From NCBI GenBank assembly GCA_016930375.1, contig JAFGGU010000098.1:18712-82711 (forward strand): DNA of 64,000 nt, read 5' to 3'. Position 1 is the first letter of the stretch. Each line of letters opens with the position of its first letter. The position numbers and the translations under genes were made by a program. The notes under the pieces are model-generated. The model saw only the letters and a program-made list of their open reading frames with translations, was not told the origin of the DNA and did not search any database. Shown here piece after piece: positions 9,609-17,988 of the stretch. Source of the DNA: Bacteroidales bacterium. GTDB taxonomy: Bacteria; Bacteroidota; Bacteroidia; Bacteroidales; UBA10428.

Positions 9609-9939
9609 TTCTGATGATCAGTTTTGAGATAAGCAGCATGACAATATAGGTTGCAGTTGCACCAACCAGTCCGGATACTATGTAGTAACCCGATTGATGA
9701 ACCACCGATGCATCATCGGTATTTAAAGTGTAATCAGGCAGGGGGGCATTCCACACGCCGGAGTATTTTTCCAGCCCTTTGGGCACGTATCCGATCAGGT
9801 CCTTCAAAGTCTGCGCCGACCATTCACCCCATGCATCGCCGGCATTAAAAACCATGGGCAACAGAATACCCGCCGGTGTAATCAGGCACAGCACCAGCAG
9901 TGTGATCAGGATCCTTTTTTGCAGCTTATTGATTTTCAT
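9598..9939 (-). CDS. CbiN/NikN-like PDGLE-domain subunit of the cobalt/nickel transporter
   Basis: Small membrane protein with one helix near each end and an extracytoplasmic middle, the topology of the PDGLE/CbiN auxiliary subunit that helps CbiM load metal. The PDGLE-type motif appears as PKGLEKYSGVWNAPLPDY. ATG 9939 (MKINKLQKRILI) is chosen because it directly precedes the first helix; an in-frame ATG at 9963 would add MLSEKAVK. It overlaps the end of cbiM by 14 bp and the start of cbiQ by 11 bp, giving cbiM-N-Q-O order. Confidence 0.85.
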   Translation of the reverse strand: MKINKLQKRILITLLVLCLITPAGILLPMVFNAGDAWGEWSAQTLKDLIGYVPKGLEKYSGVWNAPLPDYTLNTDDASVVHQSGYYIVSGLVGATATYIVMLLISKLIIRNGK

Positions 9940-10624
9940 TTTTACCGCCTTTTCTGAAAGCATAAATGATTCCGGGTTCGTTTTTAAGAAAGTAACTGAC
10001 GATCAACGCCGTTATAATTCCTTCGACAATGCCAAAAAGCAGGAGATGTTCAATGGCCATGGCTGGTATGGCAATGCTGAGATCGTAGGGGCAATACAGG
10101 GCTTTCCCGTCACTGGTAGAGGCTATCATAGGCTGTATGCCCAATTCAGTTGCAGTAAGTAATGCCGTAAAGACCAGGCCGATGTACCCCGAAATAAAAG
10201 CAGCGATATACACCCGAACTTTTTTGGCAGGATTATGGCTGAGGATCTTAAATAGGTAATAGGCTACAAACGGCATGAATACGGCCATATTAAAGCAATT
10301 GGCGCCGATTGCCGTTATTCCGCCGTCGCCAAAAACAAGAGCCTGAATGATCAGGGCTACAGATACTGCAATGGTGGCGGCCCACGGACCGAACAGGATC
10401 GCAATTACCGCAGATCCGACAGCATGGCCTGTAGTACCCCCCGGCACCGGCAGGTTGAACATCATGATGATGAATGCGAATGCGGCAGCCATACCCAGGT
10501 AAGGAATATTCCTGGCAGAAACTTCATTTTTCACTTTTCTGACAGCAACGGCAGCAGTTGCTACAAAAACGCCAATCAGCGGAATGTAGGTTTGCGGGCT
10601 TAGATATCCGTCGGGAATATGCAT
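9926..10624 (-). CDS. cbiM: Cobalt/nickel ECF transporter substrate-binding membrane subunit CbiM
   Basis: Metal-binding S-component. The N-terminus MHIPDGYLSP carries the conserved His2 that, with the free amino terminus, coordinates Ni2+ or Co2+ in this family, which fixes the start. The other hallmark is GGTTGHAVGSAVIAILFGPW. 232 residues with about seven helices is the usual length. It lies 26 bp downstream of the nucleoside hydrolase-FmdE fusion on the same strand, and no cobalamin riboswitch was found ahead of it, so it is probably transcribed with that gene. Confidence 0.93.
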   Translation of the reverse strand: MHIPDGYLSPQTYIPLIGVFVATAAVAVRKVKNEVSARNIPYLGMAAAFAFIIMMFNLPVPGGTTGHAVGSAVIAILFGPWAATIAVSVALIIQALVFGDGGITAIGANCFNMAVFMPFVAYYLFKILSHNPAKKVRVYIAAFISGYIGLVFTALLTATELGIQPMIASTSDGKALYCPYDLSIAIPAMAIEHLLLFGIVEGIITALIVSYFLKNEPGIIYAFRKGGKNENQ

Positions 10625-10626
10625 AC

Positions 10627-10661
10627 TGTTTACTTTTTACTTTTTACTTTTTACTGTTTAC
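10627..10661. repeat. Five-unit 7-bp microrepeat (TGTTTAC / TTTTTAC)
   Basis: Five consecutive 7-bp units read TGTTTAC, TTTTTAC three times, and TGTTTAC. The array fills the gap before cbiM and includes the stop codon of the upstream fusion gene (TAA within GTAA on the minus strand). It probably arose by slippage. A role in termination or coupling is not evident. Confidence 0.85.
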
Positions 10662-12120
10662 CCGTGACTACCTCTTCAATATCAAAGATCACATCTCTGT
10701 CCCACTCCAGCCAGTATTTCAGCGCATTCCGCCGAACCAGCTTCCAGTATCCGTCATCCATGAGTCCGAATTTCACGATCCCTTCGCTGATATCGGCATC
10801 CACTCTTGTTAGGTATTCCTTTTTGAGGCTTATCCGCACAGAACGGCCTTTGCAGGTAAAAACAGCCGATGGCCGGGCGATGCTGTCGGAAGCCAGGCGA
10901 ATGGTTCCCATTCCCAGTGTCGCGCCGGTACTGACCTGTATGCCATCGTTCATACAGCTGTACGGAGGTCTGCTTCCTGCAGATGTAACCACTTTAAGCT
11001 CATCAGGTCCGACGCCGAACAGCTCCCTGGCTTTGATGCCCATTTTGGCGCCAACGATCGAGAATACGCCCAGGTGTCCGTGAAACTCATCCGTCATGAC
11101 ATTGGCCTTCCACTCGTCATAACCATACCGCGCAATGGCTGAATCTACGATCGGGCGGACATCATAGTTGAACATCTCGCGCTGATCGGGAAACCTGTTG
11201 AATACCACGTTATGTTCAGAAACATAGCTGCCCGACATCATATCCGAAATGGCTTCCCGGACCCCCTGAACATTGAAATCCCGGTTATACCTGACTTTCA
11301 CTTTTTGCGGCATGGTATTGATATCGAACAATTCGGGATTGGTTAAATAAAGGGCTACCAGGTCGTCACACAATCGGAAATGATTCTGGTTTAGTCTTTC
11401 AATGACCGCAGATTGACTGTAAACGTGGTTAATGGCGGAAGCAAGCTGGGTATCCGACTTTCTGCCAATGGCAACCAGGGAAGCATCAAAAAAGGCTTGT
11501 TCTTTATCCAGGTTCGATATGACATCCATTCTGATGCCGGATGTAAAAACCCGATCGGCGCTGGCCTTGTCACACTCGTAATTAAAACCCTGCATGGGTT
11601 GAACAGATTCGTTGTACCAGATTACCCGTTCAATCTTTGACATCAGGGCATTATCCTTCTCAATCAGCCGGGCTATATTTGTAAGCGGACCAAGGCAAAT
11701 CAGTACCATCCTCTCATTCGTATTTTTCAGCCTTCCCGAAAGAACATCCAGGGCATTCAAGGCATTTGCCCCTTCGCCACCTTCATCACTCCAGCTGATG
11801 TGCCTGTTAAATTCACGCCAGGGAGGATTGACTGCTTTCAACGCTTCACCTGCAGCAATGCTGATACTGTCGCGATTGAAAGCACGCAGAAGGGATCTGA
11901 CTTTCAGGATCCCCTCGGCAGGAGGCAATGAACCATCTGACAATACAATTGCTTCTGTAATAATCTCAGGGCGCGACAGCAGCATACTGATGGCACGCAT
12001 ATCATCTATGGCGCAATCTGTGTCAATAATGACCCTTTGATGAAGCTTGACGGGTAATGGCTGTGTTTTTGCTCCCGCGGATGAAATGAAAAGCAACAGA
12101 ACAAAAATGAGTATTCTCAT
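10651..12120 (-). CDS. Secreted nucleoside hydrolase-FmdE domain fusion
   Basis: Two-domain periplasmic protein. Residues 1-17 are a signal peptide. Residues ~28-330 match inosine/uridine-preferring nucleoside hydrolases: the Ca2+-binding motif is DTDCAIDD (33-40), LGPLTNIA is at 143-150, and the late aspartate is in CDDLVALYL (251-259). Residues ~335-489 match the FmdE domain, a zinc-binding fold named after formylmethanofuran dehydrogenase operons: EFHGHLG (His347, His349), then SCMNDGIQVSTGATLGMGT (Cys389, Asp392). The pairing of a nucleoside-cleaving domain with a metal-binding domain just ahead of a cobalt/nickel importer suggests a role in metal or cofactor salvage, which is inference. 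Typical nucleoside hydrolases are about 310-350 residues, so the fusion explains the 489. Confidence 0.85.
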   Translation of the reverse strand: MRILIFVLLLFISSAGAKTQPLPVKLHQRVIIDTDCAIDDMRAISMLLSRPEIITEAIVLSDGSLPPAEGILKVRSLLRAFNRDSISIAAGEALKAVNPPWREFNRHISWSDEGGEGANALNALDVLSGRLKNTNERMVLICLGPLTNIARLIEKDNALMSKIERVIWYNESVQPMQGFNYECDKASADRVFTSGIRMDVISNLDKEQAFFDASLVAIGRKSDTQLASAINHVYSQSAVIERLNQNHFRLCDDLVALYLTNPELFDINTMPQKVKVRYNRDFNVQGVREAISDMMSGSYVSEHNVVFNRFPDQREMFNYDVRPIVDSAIARYGYDEWKANVMTDEFHGHLGVFSIVGAKMGIKARELFGVGPDELKVVTSAGSRPPYSCMNDGIQVSTGATLGMGTIRLASDSIARPSAVFTCKGRSVRISLKKEYLTRVDADISEGIVKFGLMDDGYWKLVRRNALKYWLEWDRDVIFDIEEVVTGKQ

Positions 12121-12154
12121 AGACTGATGTGTTACGAATAATTAAAACGTGTCA

Positions 12155-12162
12155 CAAAGATA
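12155..12162 (-). promoter_or_regulatory. Candidate -7 box for the nucleoside hydrolase/cbiMNQO operon
   Basis: Minus-strand TATCTTTG is a perfect match to TAnnTTTG, about 35 bp upstream of the ATG at 12120. No clear -33 element is seen. On the opposite strand TAACTTAG at 12211-12218 is a weaker candidate for citD. Confidence 0.5.
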
Positions 12163-12260
12163 AAAATATAACCCTGATTTTAATCCATGAATCATTCAAT
12201 ATGAAATTTTTAACTTAGCGTAATAAACGCGTAGAATAGTCAAATAAGCAATTCATCTCC

Positions 12261-12551
12261 ATGAAACCCCAGACATCTTCCCAGGCAGGAACGTTCGAAT
12301 CAAGTGATGTGATATTCCTGATCGAACCGCTGCCCGAAAAATCCGGCAGGAAAATTGAACTCTTCTCTACCGTGCTGCATCAGTACGGGGAGAGTTTTAA
12401 AAAAACTGTAGTAGAAATGCTGGATCAGTATGAAATGACAGACGTTCATCTGATTGCCAGGGATAAAGGGGCTTTGGAGCCGACCATCAAAGCCCGGCTG
12501 GAAACAGCCATAAAACGGTCATTGGGCATACACGAAGGAACGGTAATTTAA
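12261..12551 (+). CDS. citD: Citrate lyase acyl carrier protein (gamma subunit) CitD
   Basis: Small acyl carrier subunit of citrate lyase, 96 residues. The attachment serine for the phosphoribosyl-dephospho-CoA prosthetic group lies in AGTFESSDV, close to the CitD consensus AGTxESSD. The C-terminus RDKGALEPTIKARLETAI is also family-typical. It is the first gene of a complete lyase operon and is followed by citE after 13 bp. The acyl group carried here is exchanged between acetyl and citryl forms by CitF and CitE. Confidence 0.95.
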   Translation: MKPQTSSQAGTFESSDVIFLIEPLPEKSGRKIELFSTVLHQYGESFKKTVVEMLDQYEMTDVHLIARDKGALEPTIKARLETAIKRSLGIHEGTVI

Positions 12552-12564
12552 CAAGCCACCATGT

Positions 12565-13449
12565 ATGAAGAAATTCAAGAAACGTCGTTCCATGCTTTAT
12601 ATTCCCGGAAACAATCCGGCCATGATCCAGCAGGGAGGTGTTTACGGAGCCGACAGCGTACTGTTGGATCTGGAAGATTCCGTGGCCCTTAATCAGAAGG
12701 ATTCCGCCCGTATCCTCGTCAGAAATATGATTAAGTCAATCGATTTTTACGATACGGAAGTATGTGTCAGGGTCAATCACCTGAGCACTCCTTTCGGATT
12801 GGCTGATCTGGAAGAAATAGTTCCCTTGCAGCCCTCTGCCATCCGGTATCCGAAAACCGAATCCGCTGAAGAAGTTGGCAACCTGCTCCAGATCATTGAA
12901 AAAATTGAGGACCGTCATGGCTTGCAGCACACCACGATGACCGTGCATGCTATGATTGAAACCGCCATGGGAGTTCAGAACGTTTTCGAGATAGCCAGCA
13001 AATTCACCCGTATTGATGCCATTACAGTAGGAGGTCAGGATCTGACAGCTGATATGAACATTATTTACACTCCGGACGGTGCCGGCATTGATTTTGCCCG
13101 CAAGCGGATTGTGATGGCTGCCAAGGCCAGTCATATTGATATACTGGATACGGTTTTCCCCGATGTGAATGATGAGGAAGGTTTAAGGAGAGAAACCGAA
13201 TATGCAAAAAAAATAGGATTCACGGGGAAAGCCGTGATTAATCCCCGGCAGATCGATATCATTCACGAGGTATTTACTCCGACCGAAGAAGAGATCCGCA
13301 AAGCATACCGTATTGTGAAAGAATTCCGGGCAAATGCAGCTGCCGGAATAGGTGTTTTCGCCATTGACGGGAAAATGATCGATGCTCCGGTGGTTCACAG
13401 GGCGGAGTATATCCTGAAACTTGCCAATATTGAGATAGCACAAAACTAA
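12565..13449 (+). CDS. citE: Citrate lyase beta subunit (citryl-CoA lyase) CitE
   Basis: Cleaves citryl-ACP to oxaloacetate and acetyl-ACP in the cytoplasm. The N-terminus RRSMLYIPGNNPAM and the VLLDLEDSVAL strand are diagnostic; the TIM-barrel metal-binding site is completed by the MIETAMGVQN and VGGQDLTADM segments. 294 residues is the normal length. The start at 12565 is preferred over ATG 12561, which is in another frame. It sits between citD and citF with short gaps. Confidence 0.96.
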   Translation: MKKFKKRRSMLYIPGNNPAMIQQGGVYGADSVLLDLEDSVALNQKDSARILVRNMIKSIDFYDTEVCVRVNHLSTPFGLADLEEIVPLQPSAIRYPKTESAEEVGNLLQIIEKIEDRHGLQHTTMTVHAMIETAMGVQNVFEIASKFTRIDAITVGGQDLTADMNIIYTPDGAGIDFARKRIVMAAKASHIDILDTVFPDVNDEEGLRRETEYAKKIGFTGKAVINPRQIDIIHEVFTPTEEEIRKAYRIVKEFRANAAAGIGVFAIDGKMIDAPVVHRAEYILKLANIEIAQN

Positions 13450-13456
13450 TTGCATT

Positions 13457-15031
13457 ATGTTAAACAGCCTGGGACGCGAAATTCCCGAATTTATACAAGG
13501 AATTGGCACATTGGAGCCCTTTCAGGGCGCATGGACAAAACTCCGCAAAGGATGGATGGACGAACCCACCATTCCGGCTCCAAATAAAGCCTACCTTCCC
13601 CATCAGAATAAACTCTGCAATTCGCTGGAAGAGGCCATTGAGAGAAGCGGACCGCATAATGGTATGACGGTTTCGTTTCACCACCACCTGCGGAACGGTG
13701 ACATAATCCTGGTGAAGACACTTGCCATCCTCCACAATATGGGAATACGGGATATTACGCTGGCTTCTTCCTCGTTAATCGAATGTCATGATCCGATTTT
13801 TCCATTTTTATGCGACGGTACTATTACCAGGATCTATTCCTCGGGAATTCGAAGTCAACTTGGCCGGGCCATTGCCATGGGGGCACTTGACATTCCGGTT
13901 GTCATCCAGTCTCACGGAGGACGTGTGCGCGGTATCCACACCGGTAAGGTACAGATTGATCTCGCTGTTATTGCAGCTTCTGCTGCCGATTGCGAGGGAA
14001 ATGCCACTGGGGCAAGCGGCAAATCAGCATTCGGTTCAATAGGCTATGCGGTAATCGATGTCCGGTACGCCAAACAGGTTGTTGTTGTTACCGATAACCT
14101 GGTGGATTATCCCTGTATACCGCTGTCCATTACGCAAAACTTCATTGACCATGTTGTGGTTGTCGATTCCATTGGTGATGCCACCAAAATTGCAACTGGC
14201 ACCACCCGTATCACCAATTCACCCATGGATTTGCGTATTGCTAAACTGGCAGCCGAGGTTATCGAAAATTCCGGATTCTTTGTGCCCGGCTTTTCCTTCC
14301 AGGTGGGAGCCGGTGGGGCATCCCTGGCGGTGGCTAAATTCATCCGTGAAAAAATGAAAACGCGAGATATCAAAGGAAGCTTCTTGCTGGGAGGGATTAC
14401 CTCCTATTGCGTGGATATGCTCAACGACGGACTATTTGAGACAATCTTCGATGTACAGTCTTTCGATGCCACGGTCAGCAATTCGCTGCTCAACAACCGC
14501 AGGCATATTGAAATACCAGCTGCACTGTATGCCAATCCATTCAATTGCGGTTGCATTACCAATAAACTGGATGTGGTTGTACTGGGGGCCCTTGAAATTG
14601 ACGTAGATTTTAATGTGAACGTCATCACAGGTTCTGAAGGGTACGTCCGTGGTGCATCCGGCGGTCATTCGGATACTGCTTCAGGTGCGAAACTTACAGT
14701 AGTTGCCTGCCCATCCTTCCGTGGCAGGATTCCCATTATTAAAAAGCGTGTTCACACCGTCGTAACTCCCGGTGAAACTGTGCATGTGTTGGTTACGGAA
14801 CGAGGCATCGCTGTGAATCCTGCCTTTAAGGAACTGGAGGAAAACCTTCGAAAGGCAGGTTTAAACATTAAAGACATACATGATCTCGAAATTGAAGTGG
14901 ACAAAATTACGGGAGTACCCGATCCGCTTGAATATACCGATAAAATTGTAGGAGTTGTTGAGTATCGTGATGGCACGGTGATCGACGTGATCCATCAGCT
15001 TTTGGAGAAAAGTGATTATAAATTATATTAA
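13457..15031 (+). CDS. citF: Citrate lyase alpha subunit (citrate CoA-transferase) CitF
   Basis: Transferase subunit that swaps acetyl-ACP for citryl-ACP. 524 residues, matching CitF. Family segments include SFHHHLRNGD near residue 75, IQSHGGRVRGI, and the C-terminal TGSEGYVRGASGGHSD and VTERGIAVNP. It follows citE by 7 bp and its end overlaps citXG by 20 bp, so the subunits and the cofactor-loading enzyme are cotranslated. Confidence 0.96.
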   Translation: MLNSLGREIPEFIQGIGTLEPFQGAWTKLRKGWMDEPTIPAPNKAYLPHQNKLCNSLEEAIERSGPHNGMTVSFHHHLRNGDIILVKTLAILHNMGIRDITLASSSLIECHDPIFPFLCDGTITRIYSSGIRSQLGRAIAMGALDIPVVIQSHGGRVRGIHTGKVQIDLAVIAASAADCEGNATGASGKSAFGSIGYAVIDVRYAKQVVVVTDNLVDYPCIPLSITQNFIDHVVVVDSIGDATKIATGTTRITNSPMDLRIAKLAAEVIENSGFFVPGFSFQVGAGGASLAVAKFIREKMKTRDIKGSFLLGGITSYCVDMLNDGLFETIFDVQSFDATVSNSLLNNRRHIEIPAALYANPFNCGCITNKLDVVVLGALEIDVDFNVNVITGSEGYVRGASGGHSDTASGAKLTVVACPSFRGRIPIIKKRVHTVVTPGETVHVLVTERGIAVNPAFKELEENLRKAGLNIKDIHDLEIEVDKITGVPDPLEYTDKIVGVVEYRDGTVIDVIHQLLEKSDYKLY

Positions 15032-16382
15032 AGTCATCGAACCTCTGCAGTCATTATTAGCCTCCCGGGATGAAAGGGCCGGTCTTAGAAAAAAGATCGC
15101 CCTGGCGAAAATACCATCTGTCAGTTTGAGCCTTAATGTTCCCGGATTTCCCAAAAGCAATGCGACTACGCAGAAATTCTTCGAAATCTGCCTGAAAGAT
15201 CTGAAATATTTTCTTCAGGCAAACCGTATTCCGGCAGACCCTGACAGGGCCATCTCCCAAACAGATGTCGCAGGCGAATTTTTCATAGCTCCTTTTTCAG
15301 TTGCACACACACCGGTGACTGAAATCAAGCAGCTGTGCGAAACCTTTGAAGAACAACATCCCCTTGGCAGATTCCTGGATGTGGATATAACAGACAGCGC
15401 AGGCAATCCGGTTTCTTCCGGTAAGGCAAAACCGTGTTTCTTCTGCCTGCAATACCCTGCCGTGGTATGCAGGCGTGAAAAAACACATGATCCTGACGAA
15501 CTGAGAGAATTTATGTTTTCGAAAATGTCGGCGTTTTGTCTTCATCATCGTGAAAATGAGTTTTGCAGGCATCTTTCCTCACTCGCCCTCAAAGCCATTC
15601 TGTATGAAATATCGCTGACACCAAAACCCGGACTGGTTGACAAAATCAGCAACGGCTGTCATCATGATATGAACTATACTACTTTCCTGGATTCTTCGGT
15701 GGCGATCGCAGCCTATTTTACTGACCTGGTCCATGCTGGTTTTTCTTTCAATCAAACCGACCTTTCCAGGGCCCTGCCCGTAATCCGTAACCTGGGTTTG
15801 CGAATGGAAACCGACATGTTTGCCGGTACACAAAACGTGAATACGCAAAAAGGGCTCATTTTCCTCATGGGAATCTCCCTGTTTGCGTGTGGATATATGT
15901 TTTCGGTCCAGGAACATTTTGAGAGTGAAAGGTTTCGAGAAATTGTCAAACAGATATGCAGGGATTTAACCGGTAAAGAGCTGGCGCAGCATGAGCTGAT
16001 GGATAAAACACATGGTGAAACAGTTTACAGCCGGTATGCTGCTCCGGGAGCCAGGGGGGAGGCAGAAAAAGGTTTTCCGATGGTTTTCGAATTTGGACTC
16101 CCCGAATTGCTCAAATGCAAAGAATTGACCGATGAAGCCATGCAACGGGCTTTCCTGTCCATTGCCGCCAACAACCCGGATACCAATATCATCTGGCGTC
16201 GAAACCCGGAGGTATTGGAAAAATTCAAAACATTGGCTAACAATGCCTTACAGCAATATAATCCGGAGAACTTTGTCAAATTGATGAATTACTGTTTGGA
16301 CGAGAATATTTCCCCGGGAGGTTCTGCAGACCTCCTGGCAGTGACCCTGTTTATATATTTCCAGATTAAATCGGGGCGTTAA
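15012..16382 (+). CDS. citXG: Bifunctional CitX-CitG: prosthetic-group transferase and triphosphoribosyl-dephospho-CoA synthase
   Basis: Fusion of the two enzymes that build and attach the citrate lyase prosthetic group. Residues ~1-165 correspond to CitX (holo-ACP synthase), with HPLGRFLDVDITD and a Cys-containing CFFCLQYPAVVCRR. Residues ~180-456 correspond to CitG, with EISLTPKPGLVDKISNG, HHDMNY, TQNVNTQKGLIF and PGARGEAEKGFP. Similar fusions are known, for example in Haemophilus. It starts with GTG at 15012, inside the end of citF; no ATG nearby preserves the CitX N-terminus. Cytoplasmic. Confidence 0.92.
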   Translation: MIINYIKVIEPLQSLLASRDERAGLRKKIALAKIPSVSLSLNVPGFPKSNATTQKFFEICLKDLKYFLQANRIPADPDRAISQTDVAGEFFIAPFSVAHTPVTEIKQLCETFEEQHPLGRFLDVDITDSAGNPVSSGKAKPCFFCLQYPAVVCRREKTHDPDELREFMFSKMSAFCLHHRENEFCRHLSSLALKAILYEISLTPKPGLVDKISNGCHHDMNYTTFLDSSVAIAAYFTDLVHAGFSFNQTDLSRALPVIRNLGLRMETDMFAGTQNVNTQKGLIFLMGISLFACGYMFSVQEHFESERFREIVKQICRDLTGKELAQHELMDKTHGETVYSRYAAPGARGEAEKGFPMVFEFGLPELLKCKELTDEAMQRAFLSIAANNPDTNIIWRRNPEVLEKFKTLANNALQQYNPENFVKLMNYCLDENISPGGSADLLAVTLFIYFQIKSGR

Positions 16383-16412
16383 CATGAATCATGTAGTAAA
16401 AATCCTGTATAT

Positions 16413-17498
16413 ATGAATTTTGAAGATACAGATTTCCGGCAGGAAGCCATCGACCTTGAAAATCCGTTCGATGTTAAGCTGGTAAAGGACTTCCTTTTGC
16501 AGCTCGGCTTTGAATTTGATCCTTCGGAAGTGGAATGCACCATGATTGTTTACAATCTGAAAGGTGAACTGGTCGGAACGGGGTCCCACCAGGGAAGAAT
16601 TTTAAAATACGTTGCCGTTGCGCCTAAATTTCGTGACACAACTGCTTTTGCCCTGGTTGTAACTTATCTGACTGAAAAACTACTGAAAATCTATAAACAT
16701 ACCTTTGTCTTTACGCGTCCCGAAAACGCAGTGCGCTTCCGCGGTCTGGGATACACTGAAATTGCCACCGCAGAACCCCTCTTTACCGTTCTTGAATTCG
16801 GTTTTGAATCCATACGCACCTATCAGAAATACCTGAAAACATTAATTGTACCTGCTGAAACATCAGAAATTGCGTCCATTGTGGTCAATTGCAATCCATT
16901 TACCAACGGTCACAAATTCCTGATCGAAAAAGCCGCTTCGGAAAATGAGATTGTCTATCTTTTTGTGGTGGAGGAAGAAAGATCGGTCTTTTCTTTCGCA
17001 GTTCGCTGGGAATTGATCCGGAAAGGAATTGAACATCTTTCGAATGTTGTGATGATCAAGGGCGGCATGTATGTTGTTTCAGGTGCCATTTTCCCTTCCT
17101 ACTTCCTCAAATGTGAAACCGCCGATGACATCATGCAGAAGCAGGCTGACCTTGATGTGACCGTATTTGCCAGGTACGTGGTGCCCGTAATGAAGATCCG
17201 GAAGCGCTACGTGGGTACAGAGGCATACTGTGCAACCACAGCAGCCTATAATGAAAGCATGAAAGCCATTTTGCCGGGTCATGGGGTTCAGGTGATCGAA
17301 GTGGAACGCAAGGCCATTGATTCCGGAAATGACGGGCCTCCCAATTACATCAGCGCATCGAAAGTCCGGCAGGCGATTAAGGAAGACCGGCTCAAGGATG
17401 TGCTTGATTTCCTGCCCGATTCCACGCGGGAATTCCTCATGTCGGATGATTCGCTTGCAATCCGGTCAAAGATCAAAACGGGTCAGGGTAGACATTGA
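16413..17498 (+). CDS. citC: [Citrate (pro-3S)-lyase] ligase CitC
   Basis: Activates citrate lyase by ATP-dependent acetylation of the CitD prosthetic group. Residues ~1-140 form a GNAT-like domain (GSHQGRILKYVAVAPKFRDT). Residues ~148-345 form the nucleotidyltransferase domain with the HIGH-like motif NPFTNGHKFL and the later ISASKVRQAI. 361 residues is the usual size. It is the last gene of the operon, 30 bp after citXG. No citrate transporter or oxaloacetate decarboxylase is encoded in this window. Confidence 0.95.
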   Translation: MNFEDTDFRQEAIDLENPFDVKLVKDFLLQLGFEFDPSEVECTMIVYNLKGELVGTGSHQGRILKYVAVAPKFRDTTAFALVVTYLTEKLLKIYKHTFVFTRPENAVRFRGLGYTEIATAEPLFTVLEFGFESIRTYQKYLKTLIVPAETSEIASIVVNCNPFTNGHKFLIEKAASENEIVYLFVVEEERSVFSFAVRWELIRKGIEHLSNVVMIKGGMYVVSGAIFPSYFLKCETADDIMQKQADLDVTVFARYVVPVMKIRKRYVGTEAYCATTAAYNESMKAILPGHGVQVIEVERKAIDSGNDGPPNYISASKVRQAIKEDRLKDVLDFLPDSTREFLMSDDSLAIRSKIKTGQGRH

Positions 17499-17532
17499 TG
17501 CGGCCTTGTAATTCCCAGCTGCTCCGGCTTGC

Positions 17533-17925
17533 CTAGATCTTATTGGCTATAAAATAGGTAATAACCGAAACAGAAGCTGCCAAAACACTTCCCCAGATCA
17601 AATCAACCACTGTTACCAGCAAAGGCCAATCCCTGATCGTGGCAAGGTTGGTCAGATCGTAGGTAGCATAAGTTATGAAACCAAAGAATGCCCCGAACAA
17701 TAAGGCATGCAACCAGGAATGCTTGACAACGGCCGGACTAATCACAAAAACTATCAGGCCTGCGATAAAAAACAAATAAAAGACAATAGCTGCAAACCAG
17801 TTAACATCCGTTTTCATCAGAAAACCAATCTGTTTCTGATAGAAATTCTTTGCTACCAAAACGAGCCACACCATGTCTATCACAAAAAAAGTGGGTAAGG
17901 CAATTAGATACAGTTTTACAAACAT
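17533..17925 (-). CDS. DUF2177 family membrane protein
   Basis: Four-helix inner-membrane protein of about 130 residues resembling DUF2177 proteins; the family function is unknown. Recognisable features are FFVIDMVWLVLVAKNFY in the first helix region and FGFITYATYDLTNLATIRDWP in the middle. ATG 17925 (MFVKLYLIALP) gives the standard N-terminus; an in-frame ATG at 17970 adds 15 hydrophilic residues and would almost abut the kinase gene upstream. It lies 34 bp from the convergent citC and just downstream of the propeller kinase. Confidence 0.8.
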   Translation of the reverse strand: MFVKLYLIALPTFFVIDMVWLVLVAKNFYQKQIGFLMKTDVNWFAAIVFYLFFIAGLIVFVISPAVVKHSWLHALLFGAFFGFITYATYDLTNLATIRDWPLLVTVVDLIWGSVLAASVSVITYFIANKI

Positions 17926-17988
17926 ATTTGTAATTATTAATGATTCCCATGTACTATTGACCGGATCCAAAATACAATTGGTTCCTGA

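Noticed and set aside
10627..10661. CRISPR-like array
   Set aside because: Units are only 7 bp with no spacers and no cas genes.
10625..10700. Possible cobalamin riboswitch ahead of cbiM
   Set aside because: Only the 7-bp microrepeat and the end of the fusion gene are there; no B12-box-like sequence was seen, nor ahead of 12120.
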